Source: Kaistella sp. SH40-3 (GTDB lineage: Bacteria > Bacteroidota > Bacteroidia > Flavobacteriales > Weeksellaceae). From it: DNA of 64,000 nt. Below, piece by piece: positions 36,588 through 45,385 of this stretch. Numbering within the stretch: the stretch's first letter is position 1; the number at the start of each line of letters is the position of its first letter. Under the pieces are notes generated by a model. It did no database searches. It was given only the letters and a program-made list of their open reading frames with translations, and was not told the origin of the DNA. The position numbers and the translations under genes are program-made. The stretch spans positions 682,001-746,000 of the forward strand of contig NZ_JAQYUS010000001.1 of assembly GCF_030686865.1 (NCBI RefSeq), in the 5' to 3' direction.

Positions 36588-36638
36588 TTGATGAGTGATA
36601 ATTGATGGGAACATAATCAATCAATAATCACTCATCAA
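36588..36638 (-). repeat. Inverted repeat between rapZ-C-like and murU-like genes
   Basis: TTGATGAGTGATAATTGAT (36588-36606) pairs with 36620-36638 over 19 bases with one mismatch across a 13-base loop. It starts four bases after the stop of the RapZ-domain gene. There is no T-run, so it is more likely an RNA-stabilising or processing hairpin than a terminator. Confidence 0.7.
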
Positions 36639-36641
36639 TCA

Positions 36642-37046
36642 TTAGTTTAGTTGAGGTTGTTCGTCGTGATTGAGTGTAACGGTTGTTTGCGGATATTTCT
36701 CCCGAATAAATTCAGCTGTTTTTTCTGCGGCATAAACCGAACGGTGTTGTCCGCCAGTACATCCAAAATTAATTTGAAGATGGTCGAAATCTCGGGCGAT
36801 ATAATTATCAATATTAATGGAAACGATATTTTTAACCAAATCTAAAAAGTTGGGCATTTCGGTCTTTGTTTCTAAATAGTCCTGAACGCCGATATCGCAA
36901 CCTGTTTGAACTTTGTATTCCTCGACTCTTCCAGGATTTAGAATTCCTCTGCAATCAAAGGCAAAGCCGCCACCATTTCCGGAATTATCTTTTGGTATTC
37001 CTCCTTTTTTATAGGAAAAACTGTGTATTTCTATTGTTAAACTCAT
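36642..37046 (-). CDS. Stand-alone RapZ C-terminal domain protein
   Basis: 134 residues. It lacks the Walker-type ATPase half of RapZ but has the C-terminal half: FDCRGILNPG (30-39) and NFGCTGGQHRSVYAAE (93-108), the latter almost identical to the E. coli RapZ GCTGGKHRSV loop. In E. coli this domain binds glucosamine-6-phosphate and the sRNA GlmZ/RNase E partner. Here it lies between an AmgK-like kinase and a MurU-like transferase. A sensor or binding role for an amino-sugar phosphate is the natural guess, but enzymatic activity has not been shown for such short forms to my knowledge. Confidence 0.85.
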   Translation of the reverse strand: MSLTIEIHSFSYKKGGIPKDNSGNGGGFAFDCRGILNPGRVEEYKVQTGCDIGVQDYLETKTEMPNFLDLVKNIVSINIDNYIARDFDHLQINFGCTGGQHRSVYAAEKTAEFIREKYPQTTVTLNHDEQPQLN

Positions 37047-37081
37047 TGTATTATTTATTAGTAAACCATTAAGACAGAATC

Positions 37082-38101
37082 TTACTGGTTAAAGATGATG
37101 TTTTTAATTTTATCTTCCACGCTTTTTGATTTTAATTCAGAAATCAAATTTTTCAATGCTGGATATTCATTCATTTCTTCCCATGATGTTGAAAATTGAT
37201 ACAGGTTTTCAATTCCTTGATCAATACTTGAAATAAAATGCTGCTTTCTTTGGATGAGTCCACGGAAGCCATACGCTCCCAGGACTTGCAAGAACCTAAT
37301 CAACTGAATTGGTTTTACCGAGTTTCTTAGTTGAAGTTGTTTCTCTGCACCCCAAAAAGAAAAATAATAGTTCAGCATTTTATTTTTAAAATCTGCTGGG
37401 AAATTGGCTTTTGCCTGAAAAAGAAAAGAAATGACATCGTAAATGAGCGGACCTTTCATGGCCGACTGGTAATCGATAAAGAAGACTTCGTCGTCGTCAT
37501 TCACCATAATATTCCTTGCCTGAAAATCGCGCATCATAATTCCTTTCGGTTCCAATTGCTCTATTTTTGAAACTATTTTTTTAAATTCCATTAACAGAGA
37601 AGATTTGTGATAAGGGATTTCTAGAACGTCTGCGATGAAACTTTTAAAATAAAATAAATCGCTGGTAATGGGTAATTCATCATATTTTGCATATTCAAAA
37701 GTTTGTGAATAATCGATTTGATCTTCCGTTTTAATTTGAACTTCTGCGAGTTGCTGCAATGTTTTTTTTACCAAAGTTTTTACTCTTTCAGTCAAACCTT
37801 CTTTCTCAATTACTTCCGATAAAGTTTGATCACCAAGAAATTCCTGAATGTATAATTTCCGGTCATCAGAGATTTTTAAAACCTTTGGTGCGTTCACCTT
37901 TAAATCAGAAAACAGATTGGAGAAATAATAAAAACTTTCGTTTTCGGGAATATTTTCATTGTAGGTAATGATATAGTTTTTGCCAGAACTTTTGCCTACA
38001 TAATTAATTCTTGCAGAGCCACTTTGTGCTAAAGTAAAAAAATCTTGAGCGGCTTCATGGGTATAATTTTCGAAAAAATATTTTGCGTTTTGGTCAGTCA
38101 T
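37082..38101 (-). CDS. Aminoglycoside phosphotransferase-fold sugar kinase (AmgK-like)
   Basis: 339 residues. The APH/choline kinase fold shows MMRDFQARNIMV (catalytic Asp and Asn of the Brenner-type loop) and VFFIDYQSAMKGP (metal Asp). AmgK phosphorylates the anomeric hydroxyl of MurNAc and GlcNAc in peptidoglycan recycling. The RapZ-domain and MurU-like genes follow on the same strand with gaps of 35 and 70 bases, which strongly supports this role over antibiotic resistance. A TATCTTTG -7 element sits 7 bases upstream of its start, so the transcript may be nearly leaderless. Confidence 0.82.
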   Translation of the reverse strand: MTDQNAKYFFENYTHEAAQDFFTLAQSGSARINYVGKSSGKNYIITYNENIPENESFYYFSNLFSDLKVNAPKVLKISDDRKLYIQEFLGDQTLSEVIEKEGLTERVKTLVKKTLQQLAEVQIKTEDQIDYSQTFEYAKYDELPITSDLFYFKSFIADVLEIPYHKSSLLMEFKKIVSKIEQLEPKGIMMRDFQARNIMVNDDDEVFFIDYQSAMKGPLIYDVISFLFQAKANFPADFKNKMLNYYFSFWGAEKQLQLRNSVKPIQLIRFLQVLGAYGFRGLIQRKQHFISSIDQGIENLYQFSTSWEEMNEYPALKNLISELKSKSVEDKIKNIIFNQ

Positions 38102-38154
38102 ACTTTTACAAAGATAGGGAAAAACGTATTTTGTAAAAGAGTATATTTGCAGGT

Positions 38155-38697
38155 ATGTTTAATGATTTCAAGCCAGTTCTAAAAGTGCTCCTTCGTTTCA
38201 TCATTTTATATGTGGTGTTGGTTTTGGGCTATCAGTTTTATTTGAATGGATATAAAAATGCCGGGCTGGATCCTTTTTCCAGTTGGGCGATGCGACAAGT
38301 AGATTTTGTACAAAATCTGATCGGTTATCCGTCTCAAATGGTAGAGGGAAAACCAGAAGATGAAACTACCTGGTTTTTTGTCAGCGGAAAATACGTTTCC
38401 CGTATGGTAGAAGGTTGTAACGCAATTTCGGTCATGATTTTATTTTTGGCCTTTATCTTTGCCTTTTATGAAAGTTTTAAAACTTTTGTTTTTGCTGCAG
38501 TTGGTTTAGTAGTTCTGCATATTATGAATGTTTTGCGGATTGTGGGTTTGAACGTTCTTCTTGTTGAACATCCACAGTATTCTAAAATTGGACATGATTA
38601 TTTATTCCCGGCAATCATCTACGGAACTGTCGTTATTCTCTGGTTAATTTGGATTAAGTTTTACGCTTTAAAAAACGTTGAAGATGAAAATTCTTAA
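38155..38697 (+). CDS. xrtF: Exosortase F (XrtF)
   Basis: 180 residues with multiple membrane helices. The exosortase catalytic triad is readable: C88 in MVEGCNAISV, R128 in NVLRIVGLN and H147 in IGHDYLFP. Exosortases are membrane transpeptidase-like proteins that process C-terminally anchored cargo; the XrtF type is found in Flavobacteriia. The next gene encodes its usual partner and overlaps it by 14-20 bases. Cargo proteins for this system were not seen in the window. A TATATTTG element lies 5 bases before its start codon. Confidence 0.9.
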   Translation: MFNDFKPVLKVLLRFIILYVVLVLGYQFYLNGYKNAGLDPFSSWAMRQVDFVQNLIGYPSQMVEGKPEDETTWFFVSGKYVSRMVEGCNAISVMILFLAFIFAFYESFKTFVFAAVGLVVLHIMNVLRIVGLNVLLVEHPQYSKIGHDYLFPAIIYGTVVILWLIWIKFYALKNVEDENS

Positions 38698-39133
38698 ATG
38701 GCTTTTAGTAGCAGTTGCTATTTTTGGATTGATATCTGTGAGAATGGTTGAAAGCAATCTTTTTTATGATCCTTTTCAAGATTATTTTCATTTGGCTAAT
38801 AAGCATGCGTCTTTTCCGGCTTTCAATTGGCTTCCTTTAATCCTGAATTATCTTTTCCGATTTGGGTTGAATTTAATTTTATCAGCCGCTGTGGTTTATT
38901 TAATTTTTAAAAATAAGCAGTGGACTTTGCAGGCAATTTTTTTAATGCTTATTGTCTTTGTAATTACTTTTCCTATCTACCTATATTGTATTCATACCAA
39001 ATTTGAAGTTGGCTATCTTTTCTCTTTCTATATGAGAAGGTTTGTCATTCAACCGTTGATTTTACTCTTGATAATTCCTTTGTTTTATTACAGAAAAATG
39101 CTTTTGGATAATAAAAAACCCTTTCAATCTTAG
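38684..39133 (+). CDS. Exosortase F system-associated protein
   Basis: 149 residues from MKILKWLLVAV (an ATG two codons earlier, 38678, is equally possible). Four membrane helices. The motif VRMVESNLFYDPFQDYF near the N-terminus and the C-terminal FYMRRFVIQPLILLLIIPLFYY match the small membrane protein that always accompanies XrtF. Role unknown, presumably part of the sorting complex. It overlaps xrtF and ends at a hairpin terminator. Confidence 0.88.
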   Translation: MKILKWLLVAVAIFGLISVRMVESNLFYDPFQDYFHLANKHASFPAFNWLPLILNYLFRFGLNLILSAAVVYLIFKNKQWTLQAIFLMLIVFVITFPIYLYCIHTKFEVGYLFSFYMRRFVIQPLILLLIIPLFYYRKMLLDNKKPFQS

Positions 39134-39148
39134 AAGACTGAAAAGGTT
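39117..39148. terminator. Hairpin terminator between exosortase partner and CDF genes
   Basis: AACCCTTTCA... / ...TGAAAAGGTT imperfect hairpin overlapping the last codons of the exosortase partner gene, with A-run before and T-run after, so usable in both directions. Confidence 0.7.
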
Positions 39149-39165
39149 GTGTTTTTTTCTTCAAA

Positions 39166-40170
39166 TCAATTGTTTTTCAAAGAGTGTTTCGGAACCTGCG
39201 CGATTGTCTTTTCGTTCCATTCTATTTTTTTAACGAATGTTTTTTGTCTTGCTGGGCATTCGCTCAACTCACAAATTTCGCAGGAAAAAGATTTACAATC
39301 ATCCAGGTGAAAGTTAAACTCAATTGTTCGGTTGGTATTTTCGCCAATAAGTTTGTATAAATCTTCCATTTCATTGTGGGCTTTCCGTAGTTCATAATAC
39401 CAGGGCAAAGTGAAATGCGCATCGATATGAAGTCCGCTTCCGTGTTGCTGAATCCGCATATTGTGAATGTCAACCCACTGTGGCTTTCTATTTTCGTTGA
39501 GGAATTTTGATAAACTTTGAAGCATTCCTAAATCTGCTTCATCCATAATTCCCGATAATGACTTCCGAATGATTTTATATCCCACAAACATAATGTAACC
39601 CCCAAAGAGTAGGGCAACTAGTGCATCAATCCAGTACAATTTTGTGTAATAGACCAAGACCAAACTTACGACAACGCCAATGGTTGTAAAAGTGTCGCTT
39701 TGTAAATGTTTGCCAGAACTTTGTAAAACCAACGAATTTTCTTTGATTCCTTTTTTATAGGAAATATGTCCCATTAAATAATTAATGACCGCTGTTGCAG
39801 CAATGATCCAAATTCCCCAGTCTAATTGCTTAGGAACGTTTCCGTGTAAAAGTGAATCGATTGATTGAACGATGATAATAACACCAGCGAAAATAATTAG
39901 TGCACCTTCAATACCAGAAGTTATAAATTCTACTTTCCCGTGACCGTAAGGATGTTCCACATCTTTTGGTTTTGCGGCGAGGTAAAGTGAAAACAGTCCC
40001 ATAAATGCCGCAATAATGTTCACGATGCTTTCCATAGCATCAGAAAAAACCGCATCGGAATTGGTTAAATGCCAGGCCAATAATTTCCCTAGGAAAAGTA
40101 GAATGCCCACGATGGCAACATTTCGCTGGAAAGTAAAATTGGTTTTGGTATTATTTTTAATTTCTGACAT
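39166..40170 (-). CDS. Cation diffusion facilitator (CDF) metal transporter with cysteine-rich tail
   Basis: 334 residues from MSEIKNNTKTNFTF; the longer ORF to 40230 would cross the terminator of the upstream gene. Six membrane helices; metal-site residues in SDAMESIVNIIA and HPYGHGKVEF, and a second set in the middle (SDTFTTIGVVVS). CDF proteins export Zn, Fe, Mn or Co using protons. The cytoplasmic C-terminal domain (WVDIHNMRIQQHGSGLHIDAH) is followed by an unusual extension with four to five cysteines, CKSFSCEICELSECPARQ, that may bind metal. Ion specificity unknown. Confidence 0.88.
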   Translation of the reverse strand: MSEIKNNTKTNFTFQRNVAIVGILLFLGKLLAWHLTNSDAVFSDAMESIVNIIAAFMGLFSLYLAAKPKDVEHPYGHGKVEFITSGIEGALIIFAGVIIIVQSIDSLLHGNVPKQLDWGIWIIAATAVINYLMGHISYKKGIKENSLVLQSSGKHLQSDTFTTIGVVVSLVLVYYTKLYWIDALVALLFGGYIMFVGYKIIRKSLSGIMDEADLGMLQSLSKFLNENRKPQWVDIHNMRIQQHGSGLHIDAHFTLPWYYELRKAHNEMEDLYKLIGENTNRTIEFNFHLDDCKSFSCEICELSECPARQKTFVKKIEWNEKTIAQVPKHSLKNN

Positions 40171-40220
40171 TTGAGTTTTATTAGACTTATAGAGAATGTT
40201 TGATTCATCTAATCCATAAA

Positions 40221-40245
40221 AAATGCCCACCTAATGTGAGCATTT
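40221..40245 (-). terminator. Intrinsic terminator of asd
   Basis: AAATGC-C-CAC / GTG-A-GCATTT imperfect hairpin followed on the minus strand by a T-run. Confidence 0.75.
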
Positions 40246-40248
40246 AAT

Positions 40249-41241
40249 TTAGACTAATTTGTTTTGGTAGAGATATTCTGCGATCTGTACCGCATTTGTG
40301 GCTGCGCCTTTTCTCAGGTTATCTGCTACAATCCAGAGGTTTAGTGTTTTAGGTTGAGAAATATCTCTTCTGATTCTTCCCACAAATACCTCGTCTTTTC
40401 CTTCGGAATATAAAGGCATCGGATAAATGTTGTTCTTTACATCATCTAAAACAATGACTCCTGGAGTTTCTGCAAGAAGATTTTTCACTTCATCCAGATC
40501 GAAGTCTTTTTCAAATTCGATGTTTACACTTTCAGAATGTCCACCTTGAACAGGCACACGAACTGCAGTTGCCGTAATATTAAAAGTATCATCGCCCATG
40601 ATTTTCTTGGGTTCTGTCATCAACTTAATTTCTTCCTTAGTGTAATCATCTTCAGCGAAAACATCACATTGTGGCAATGCATTTTTAAAGATTTCATACG
40701 GATAAACTTTAGCAACATCTTTATTGCCTACAACCTCTGCATTTAACTGATCTACTGCGCTTTTACCTGTTCCTGTTACCGATTGATAGGTTGAAACGAT
40801 AACCCTTTTAACATCATATTTTTGATTTAAAGGATGTAAAACCATTACCAATTGAATCGTAGAACAGTTTGGGTTTGCAATGATTTTATCTTCTTTGGTT
40901 AAGACATTCGCGTTGATTTCCGGAACGACTAATTTCTTATCAGCGACCATTCTCCACGCAGAAGAGTTGTCGATTACTGTTGTTCCGACTGCGGCAAATT
41001 TCGGAGCAAATTCTAAAGAGGTTGTTCCGCCTGCAGAGAACATAACGATTTCGGGCTTTCGGTCTATAGCATCTTGCATCGAAACGATTTCGAATTCTTC
41101 TCCTTTGAAGATGATTTTTTTACCGATTGATTTTTCGGAGGCGACAGGAATTAATTCGGTTATCGGAAAATTTCTTTCTTCCAGAACCTTTAACATAATT
41201 TGACCCACCATTCCGGTAGCACCTACTACTGCTATTTTCAT
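40249..41241 (-). CDS. asd: Aspartate-semialdehyde dehydrogenase
   Basis: 330 residues from MKIAVVGATGMVGQ; a longer ORF to 41301 has a non-family leader and overlaps the next gene. The enzyme reduces aspartyl phosphate to the semialdehyde for Lys, Thr, Met and diaminopimelate synthesis. GATGMVG (7-13) binds NADP, C126 in NPNCSTIQ is the catalytic cysteine and RVPVQGGHSESVN carries the catalytic histidine region. The gene is 26 bases from an upstream four-helix membrane protein and ends at a terminator. Confidence 0.95.
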   Translation of the reverse strand: MKIAVVGATGMVGQIMLKVLEERNFPITELIPVASEKSIGKKIIFKGEEFEIVSMQDAIDRKPEIVMFSAGGTTSLEFAPKFAAVGTTVIDNSSAWRMVADKKLVVPEINANVLTKEDKIIANPNCSTIQLVMVLHPLNQKYDVKRVIVSTYQSVTGTGKSAVDQLNAEVVGNKDVAKVYPYEIFKNALPQCDVFAEDDYTKEEIKLMTEPKKIMGDDTFNITATAVRVPVQGGHSESVNIEFEKDFDLDEVKNLLAETPGVIVLDDVKNNIYPMPLYSEGKDEVFVGRIRRDISQPKTLNLWIVADNLRKGAATNAVQIAEYLYQNKLV

Positions 41242-41267
41242 TGAGAATATTGTTTTTTTTAAGTTAT

Positions 41268-41714
41268 TTATGCAAACATTGAAGGGAAAACTCTGACCCA
41301 TGGGAAAGCATAAGCGAAAAGTGCCATAGCGATTAGTCCCATAATTACAATTTTCATTGCAAGAGTTTCGTTGGTTTTCATGTATTTATTAATGATGGTC
41401 ATTAAAACAACACCAATCAACATTGACACTGGATGTTCTACATAAGAAAATCTCGCTGCAGCGTTGCTCATTAATGTTCCTGTTTCCAAAGCTCCTTTCA
41501 GACCTGGAGAAAACACCAACATGAAAATCCCTACGATCAACTGAATATGAAATAGAATCATGGTAAATAAAGTCGATTTCCGCAATAATTTGGAAATTTT
41601 ACCAGAGTAGCCAAACATGGTAGCCAATAATGCAACGATGAAAATAATGCCCGCAAGCAAAATCAAATAAGCAAAACCTTTGTGTGCTTCGGTGATAATT
41701 TTAAATGTATCCAT
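41268..41714 (-). CDS. Four-helix membrane protein, unknown function
   Basis: 148 residues with four predicted membrane helices. Histidines in ITEAHKGFAYLILL, LFHIQLIVGIFML and YVEHPVSMLIGVV lie at similar depth in helices 1-3 and could be haem-binding, as in small cytochrome b-like proteins. Similar Flavobacteriia proteins are, as I recall, sometimes mislabelled as ribosomal protein L27; no L27 sequence is present here. It is the upstream neighbour of asd and may share its transcript. Confidence 0.72.
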   Translation of the reverse strand: MDTFKIITEAHKGFAYLILLAGIIFIVALLATMFGYSGKISKLLRKSTLFTMILFHIQLIVGIFMLVFSPGLKGALETGTLMSNAAARFSYVEHPVSMLIGVVLMTIINKYMKTNETLAMKIVIMGLIAMALFAYAFPWVRVFPSMFA

Positions 41715-41802
41715 AGTATTTTTTTGTTAAGGGCAAAGATAAAAAAAATACCGGTGATTCGTGTATAGTCCGTGAATTGTTAAAGTTCAGTTTAAAGCCA
41801 AT

Positions 41803-41838
41803 AAAGAAGCCTTACAAAATTAATTGTAAGGCTTCTTT
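41803..41838. terminator. Bidirectional intrinsic terminator
   Basis: Perfect 15-base arms AAAGAAGCCTTACAA / TTGTAAGGCTTCTTT with a 6-base AT loop, downstream of the Oar-like receptor gene. Confidence 0.88.
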
Positions 41839-41857
41839 TTATATCACATTGAAAGTG

Positions 41858-44800
41858 TTAGAATGAATATTTAAATCCAAGCATTGCACTCCAAGTAGTA
41901 AATCTTGAACTTGCTGGTCTGTATGGTGATTTAACTAAATCAGCTCCATCACGTAGCATTGTAAAAGTTGGGTCAGGAGATAGATTCCCTGATCTTCCTA
42001 ATACTGCTGCTCCATAAGAACTTACCGTATTGTCCTGAATTCCCCATTCTGAATTAAGTAGGTTACCAAAGTTTAAGATATCTAAAGTAATTGCAACTTT
42101 GTCTCCTTTTTGAACCATATCAGTAAAGATATTCTGAGCAATTCTTACATCAACACGGTTTAACCATGGTAACAAGAATTCGTTACGTGGAAGAATTTGA
42201 CCTCTGTATTTTTCTAAACCATTATCAGCGATGAACTGGTTGAAAGCAGCATCTTGTTGTCCTGCAGTAAACAAAGTAGTTGTACCACTTTTAATATCAG
42301 CAAACTTAGTTACTTCTCCAACATTAGGGATGTACATTAAGTCATTCGCGATACCATCACCATTCACATCATTAGAGTAGTAGTAAGAGAATCTTCCTTG
42401 GTTTGCACCTGAATAGTAAACTCCAATTGTCGTATTCTTGATGTTATAACTAATATTTGCAACAATTCTGTGTGGAACTGAGAAGTTTGAAATACTCAAA
42501 TCTTGTTGATTTGGTGAATCAACTGTTGGTGATGCTTGCCATGCTGAACTTGCACTTGATCCTGCGTTTGCAGAGATTTCTTTTGCTTCAGAGAAGGTGT
42601 AGAATACAGACCCAGAAAGTCCTTTCCATGTTCTCATATTTGCCCCAAACGTTGCAGAGAAAGCAGTTCCTTTAGTATCAGAGTTCGTTAAAACTACCGC
42701 GCTGTTTGCTCCAATTGCAGTGTTGTATTGGTATGATGCAGCATTCGGGTAATAAGCACGATCTTGACGAGTCATTCTCGCTGTAGATTCTTTTCTGTTT
42801 GCTCCATATTGGAATACAGAATTTACGTCTTTAGTATAGAGAATGTCTGTTGTTAATGTGAATACAGAGTTTGGAATTTTGTAGTCAGCACCGAAACTTG
42901 ATCTCCATACTGATGGCATTTTGAAATCTCTATCAACTAAAGCGAATGATGCTGGTGCACCTGCTTTTGGATTGTTGATGAACACACTTCCTGCACCTGC
43001 TGGTGGGTTATTTACATAGTAATAAATGTCTTGTGGCTGGAATCTTACGTTTCCGATCCATCCTGCAACTTCAGCATAAGAACCTGGCTCTACAGTGTTT
43101 TGTAAAACTCCCGCATTGGTTGGCATATTTGTTAACCATACGAAAGGAACACGACCTGTAAAGATTCCTGTGCCTCCACGTAAAGTTAAACTTCTGTCTC
43201 CCATTACGTCATAGTTAAATCCTAAACGTGGAGAAAGAGAAACTTTAGATTTTGGCCATTCACCTGAAGCATAGTTTCTTGGGTTTCCGTTTTTGTCTAA
43301 TAAATCTAAAGCATCAATTGAAGGATTTGCTGTAAGATCATTTAAATAATTAGGAAGTTCTGCTCTTAAACCTATTGTAACGTTGAATTTGTCATTTAAT
43401 GTAATTCTGTCCTGTAAATAAGCAGATGCTAAACCGAAGTTAACTCTAGAGTAAGTATCTTGATTAGCATATGGATAAGTTAAACCAAACATAATTGGTG
43501 CAACCTCTGCGGATGTTCCTGTTTTCAAGAAATCTTCTACTGAAGCATAACGGTAATAACCTGTTCCCATTCTGGTATAAGAGTTACCAAATTTTTGAAC
43601 TTCGTATGCGATACCTGCAGTGAAGTTATTTTTTCCTGTGGTATAGGTTAAGTTATTGGTAAATGAGAAGTTATCATTCACAACATCATTCAGGTAAGAG
43701 AATAATTCTGTACCGAAACTGATGTAGTTTCCACCAGTTGGCGAACCATCCCAGATATCAACAAATGGGAAAAGAGATTCTGACGGTGATGTTCTTTTGT
43801 CTTGAATTTTCGAGTAGGTAAATAATAATTTATTTGAAAGACTCGAGTTGAAGGTTGAATTTAATTCAGCTGTAACAGAACTTACCGTGTTTTCAAATCC
43901 GTAATTACCACTTTCAAAAGTCATTGCTTTATCACTCACCCGACTCCAAGAAGATCTTGGTGCTGGACCTGAAGAAGCATTTGCAAGTTGCTGTGATGTT
44001 CCTTTCAACATATTATAACGAACCGCAAACTTGTGTTTATCGCTGATGTTCCAGTCTAAACGAGCTAGGAATTTGTCACCTTGTTGTTCTGCTTCATTAG
44101 CATAACCTTGGTAACGTCCTGGATTATAACCCCATCTGTTGATCAAGTGATTTTGAACAGCGATTAGGTCAGATTCTTTAACTCTTGAGATGTTATTTGC
44201 AGGATCTGAAATTCCGTTTTGTGAAGCTTTCCAAAGATTCGCGCCAGAAGCATTTGCTCCAGTAGCAGTTTCTCTTTCACCACTAACAAAGAAGAATAAT
44301 TTATTTTGAATAATTGGTCCACCTACAGTAAGACCATTGGTCATTTTAGCACCAGACACTTTTTGAATGTCTTCACCATTTATTTTCCAACCGTTCAATT
44401 CTTTACCATTATAATAACCGTATAATGAACCATGGAATTTATTAGTACCTGATTTGGTAATCGCATTAATACCAGCACCTGTAAAACCAGACTGTGTAAC
44501 ATCAAAAGGGGCAATGTTTACAGAGATTTCCTGAATTGCATCTAAAGAAATTGGCTGCGAGTTACCCCCTGGAAGTGGGCTGTTGCTTAAACCAAAACCG
44601 TTATTGAAATTCGCTCCATCAATCTGAAGGTTGTTATAACGAGCATCACGACCAGCAAATGAATTACCGTTTGCTTGTGGAGTTAATCTCGTAAAATCTG
44701 TAATACTTCTAGAAGATTGCGGAAGTTCCTGAATTAGTTTTTGACCAACGTTTGTTGCAGCTCCCGTTTTGTTAGCGTTTCTGCTTACTCCGGTAACTAT

Positions 44801-45166
44801 TACCTCAGCAATATTTGCTGTTTTCTCACCGAATACTGGATTCAGCGCAAAGGGTTGACCAAGTTCCAAGTACACATCGTCGTATATCATTGGTTGTTCA
44901 GTACCATAGGTAACCTCTACTTTGTAAGGTCCACCAACACGCATGTTGGATAAGTTAAAAACTCCTGCAGAATTTGCAGTTGCCGAATAAACCGTTCCTG
45001 ATGGCATGTGCGTTGCCTTAATGGTTGCGCCGGTGCTTTTTTTACCGTCCATGGTTGTTACAACACCCGACATGTTACTGGTAGTAACCTGTGCGTGTAC
45101 GTTACCATAACCTGCAAATGCAATAGCAGCAACGAGGACAGTCTTCTTTAGTGGATTAAAATTCAT
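41858..45166 (-). CDS. Oar-like TonB-dependent receptor
   Basis: 1102 residues. Signal peptide to about NVHAQ, then a carboxypeptidase-regulatory-like beta domain (25-110), a short NAIAEVIVTG-type TonB box region, a plug (SSRSITDFTRLTPQANG, AGINAITKSGTNKFHGS) and a barrel ending AMLGFKYSF. This layout matches the Oar subclass, named for a Myxococcus adhesion protein; in Flavobacteriia, members serve as TonB receptors for proteins, oligopeptides or other large ligands. No linked SusD-like or enzyme gene, so the ligand is open. Its putative -7 element is at 45207-45214. Confidence 0.9.
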   Translation of the reverse strand: MNFNPLKKTVLVAAIAFAGYGNVHAQVTTSNMSGVVTTMDGKKSTGATIKATHMPSGTVYSATANSAGVFNLSNMRVGGPYKVEVTYGTEQPMIYDDVYLELGQPFALNPVFGEKTANIAEVIVTGVSRNANKTGAATNVGQKLIQELPQSSRSITDFTRLTPQANGNSFAGRDARYNNLQIDGANFNNGFGLSNSPLPGGNSQPISLDAIQEISVNIAPFDVTQSGFTGAGINAITKSGTNKFHGSLYGYYNGKELNGWKINGEDIQKVSGAKMTNGLTVGGPIIQNKLFFFVSGERETATGANASGANLWKASQNGISDPANNISRVKESDLIAVQNHLINRWGYNPGRYQGYANEAEQQGDKFLARLDWNISDKHKFAVRYNMLKGTSQQLANASSGPAPRSSWSRVSDKAMTFESGNYGFENTVSSVTAELNSTFNSSLSNKLLFTYSKIQDKRTSPSESLFPFVDIWDGSPTGGNYISFGTELFSYLNDVVNDNFSFTNNLTYTTGKNNFTAGIAYEVQKFGNSYTRMGTGYYRYASVEDFLKTGTSAEVAPIMFGLTYPYANQDTYSRVNFGLASAYLQDRITLNDKFNVTIGLRAELPNYLNDLTANPSIDALDLLDKNGNPRNYASGEWPKSKVSLSPRLGFNYDVMGDRSLTLRGGTGIFTGRVPFVWLTNMPTNAGVLQNTVEPGSYAEVAGWIGNVRFQPQDIYYYVNNPPAGAGSVFINNPKAGAPASFALVDRDFKMPSVWRSSFGADYKIPNSVFTLTTDILYTKDVNSVFQYGANRKESTARMTRQDRAYYPNAASYQYNTAIGANSAVVLTNSDTKGTAFSATFGANMRTWKGLSGSVFYTFSEAKEISANAGSSASSAWQASPTVDSPNQQDLSISNFSVPHRIVANISYNIKNTTIGVYYSGANQGRFSYYYSNDVNGDGIANDLMYIPNVGEVTKFADIKSGTTTLFTAGQQDAAFNQFIADNGLEKYRGQILPRNEFLLPWLNRVDVRIAQNIFTDMVQKGDKVAITLDILNFGNLLNSEWGIQDNTVSSYGAAVLGRSGNLSPDPTFTMLRDGADLVKSPYRPASSRFTTWSAMLGFKYSF

Positions 45167-45206
45167 ATCAGTTAATTTTAGTTTACTTTTTACAGTAAGT
45201 TTGATG

Positions 45207-45214
45207 CAAAAATA
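45207..45214 (-). promoter_or_regulatory. Putative -7 element of the Oar-like receptor gene
   Basis: TATTTTTG on the minus strand, 40 bases before the start codon. The remaining 45215-45385 is AT-rich intergenic sequence without a recognised feature. Confidence 0.4.
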
Positions 45215-45385
45215 TTATATTTAAACGGTACTTTCGTTAACAAATTGTTAAATTTTAAAGTTTTGTTAATTTTTAGGCTATTTATCTGTAAGTCAATCTT
45301 TTAAAATTGTTATTTATTGCCTATTATCTCAATTGGTGTTGTCTATTTGTACTAAAGTGGCTTTTTTAATTACAATTTCAATAAA

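Noticed and set aside
41268-41714. Ribosomal protein L27 annotation for the four-helix protein
   Set aside because: The sequence is hydrophobic with four membrane helices and has none of the basic L27 motifs.
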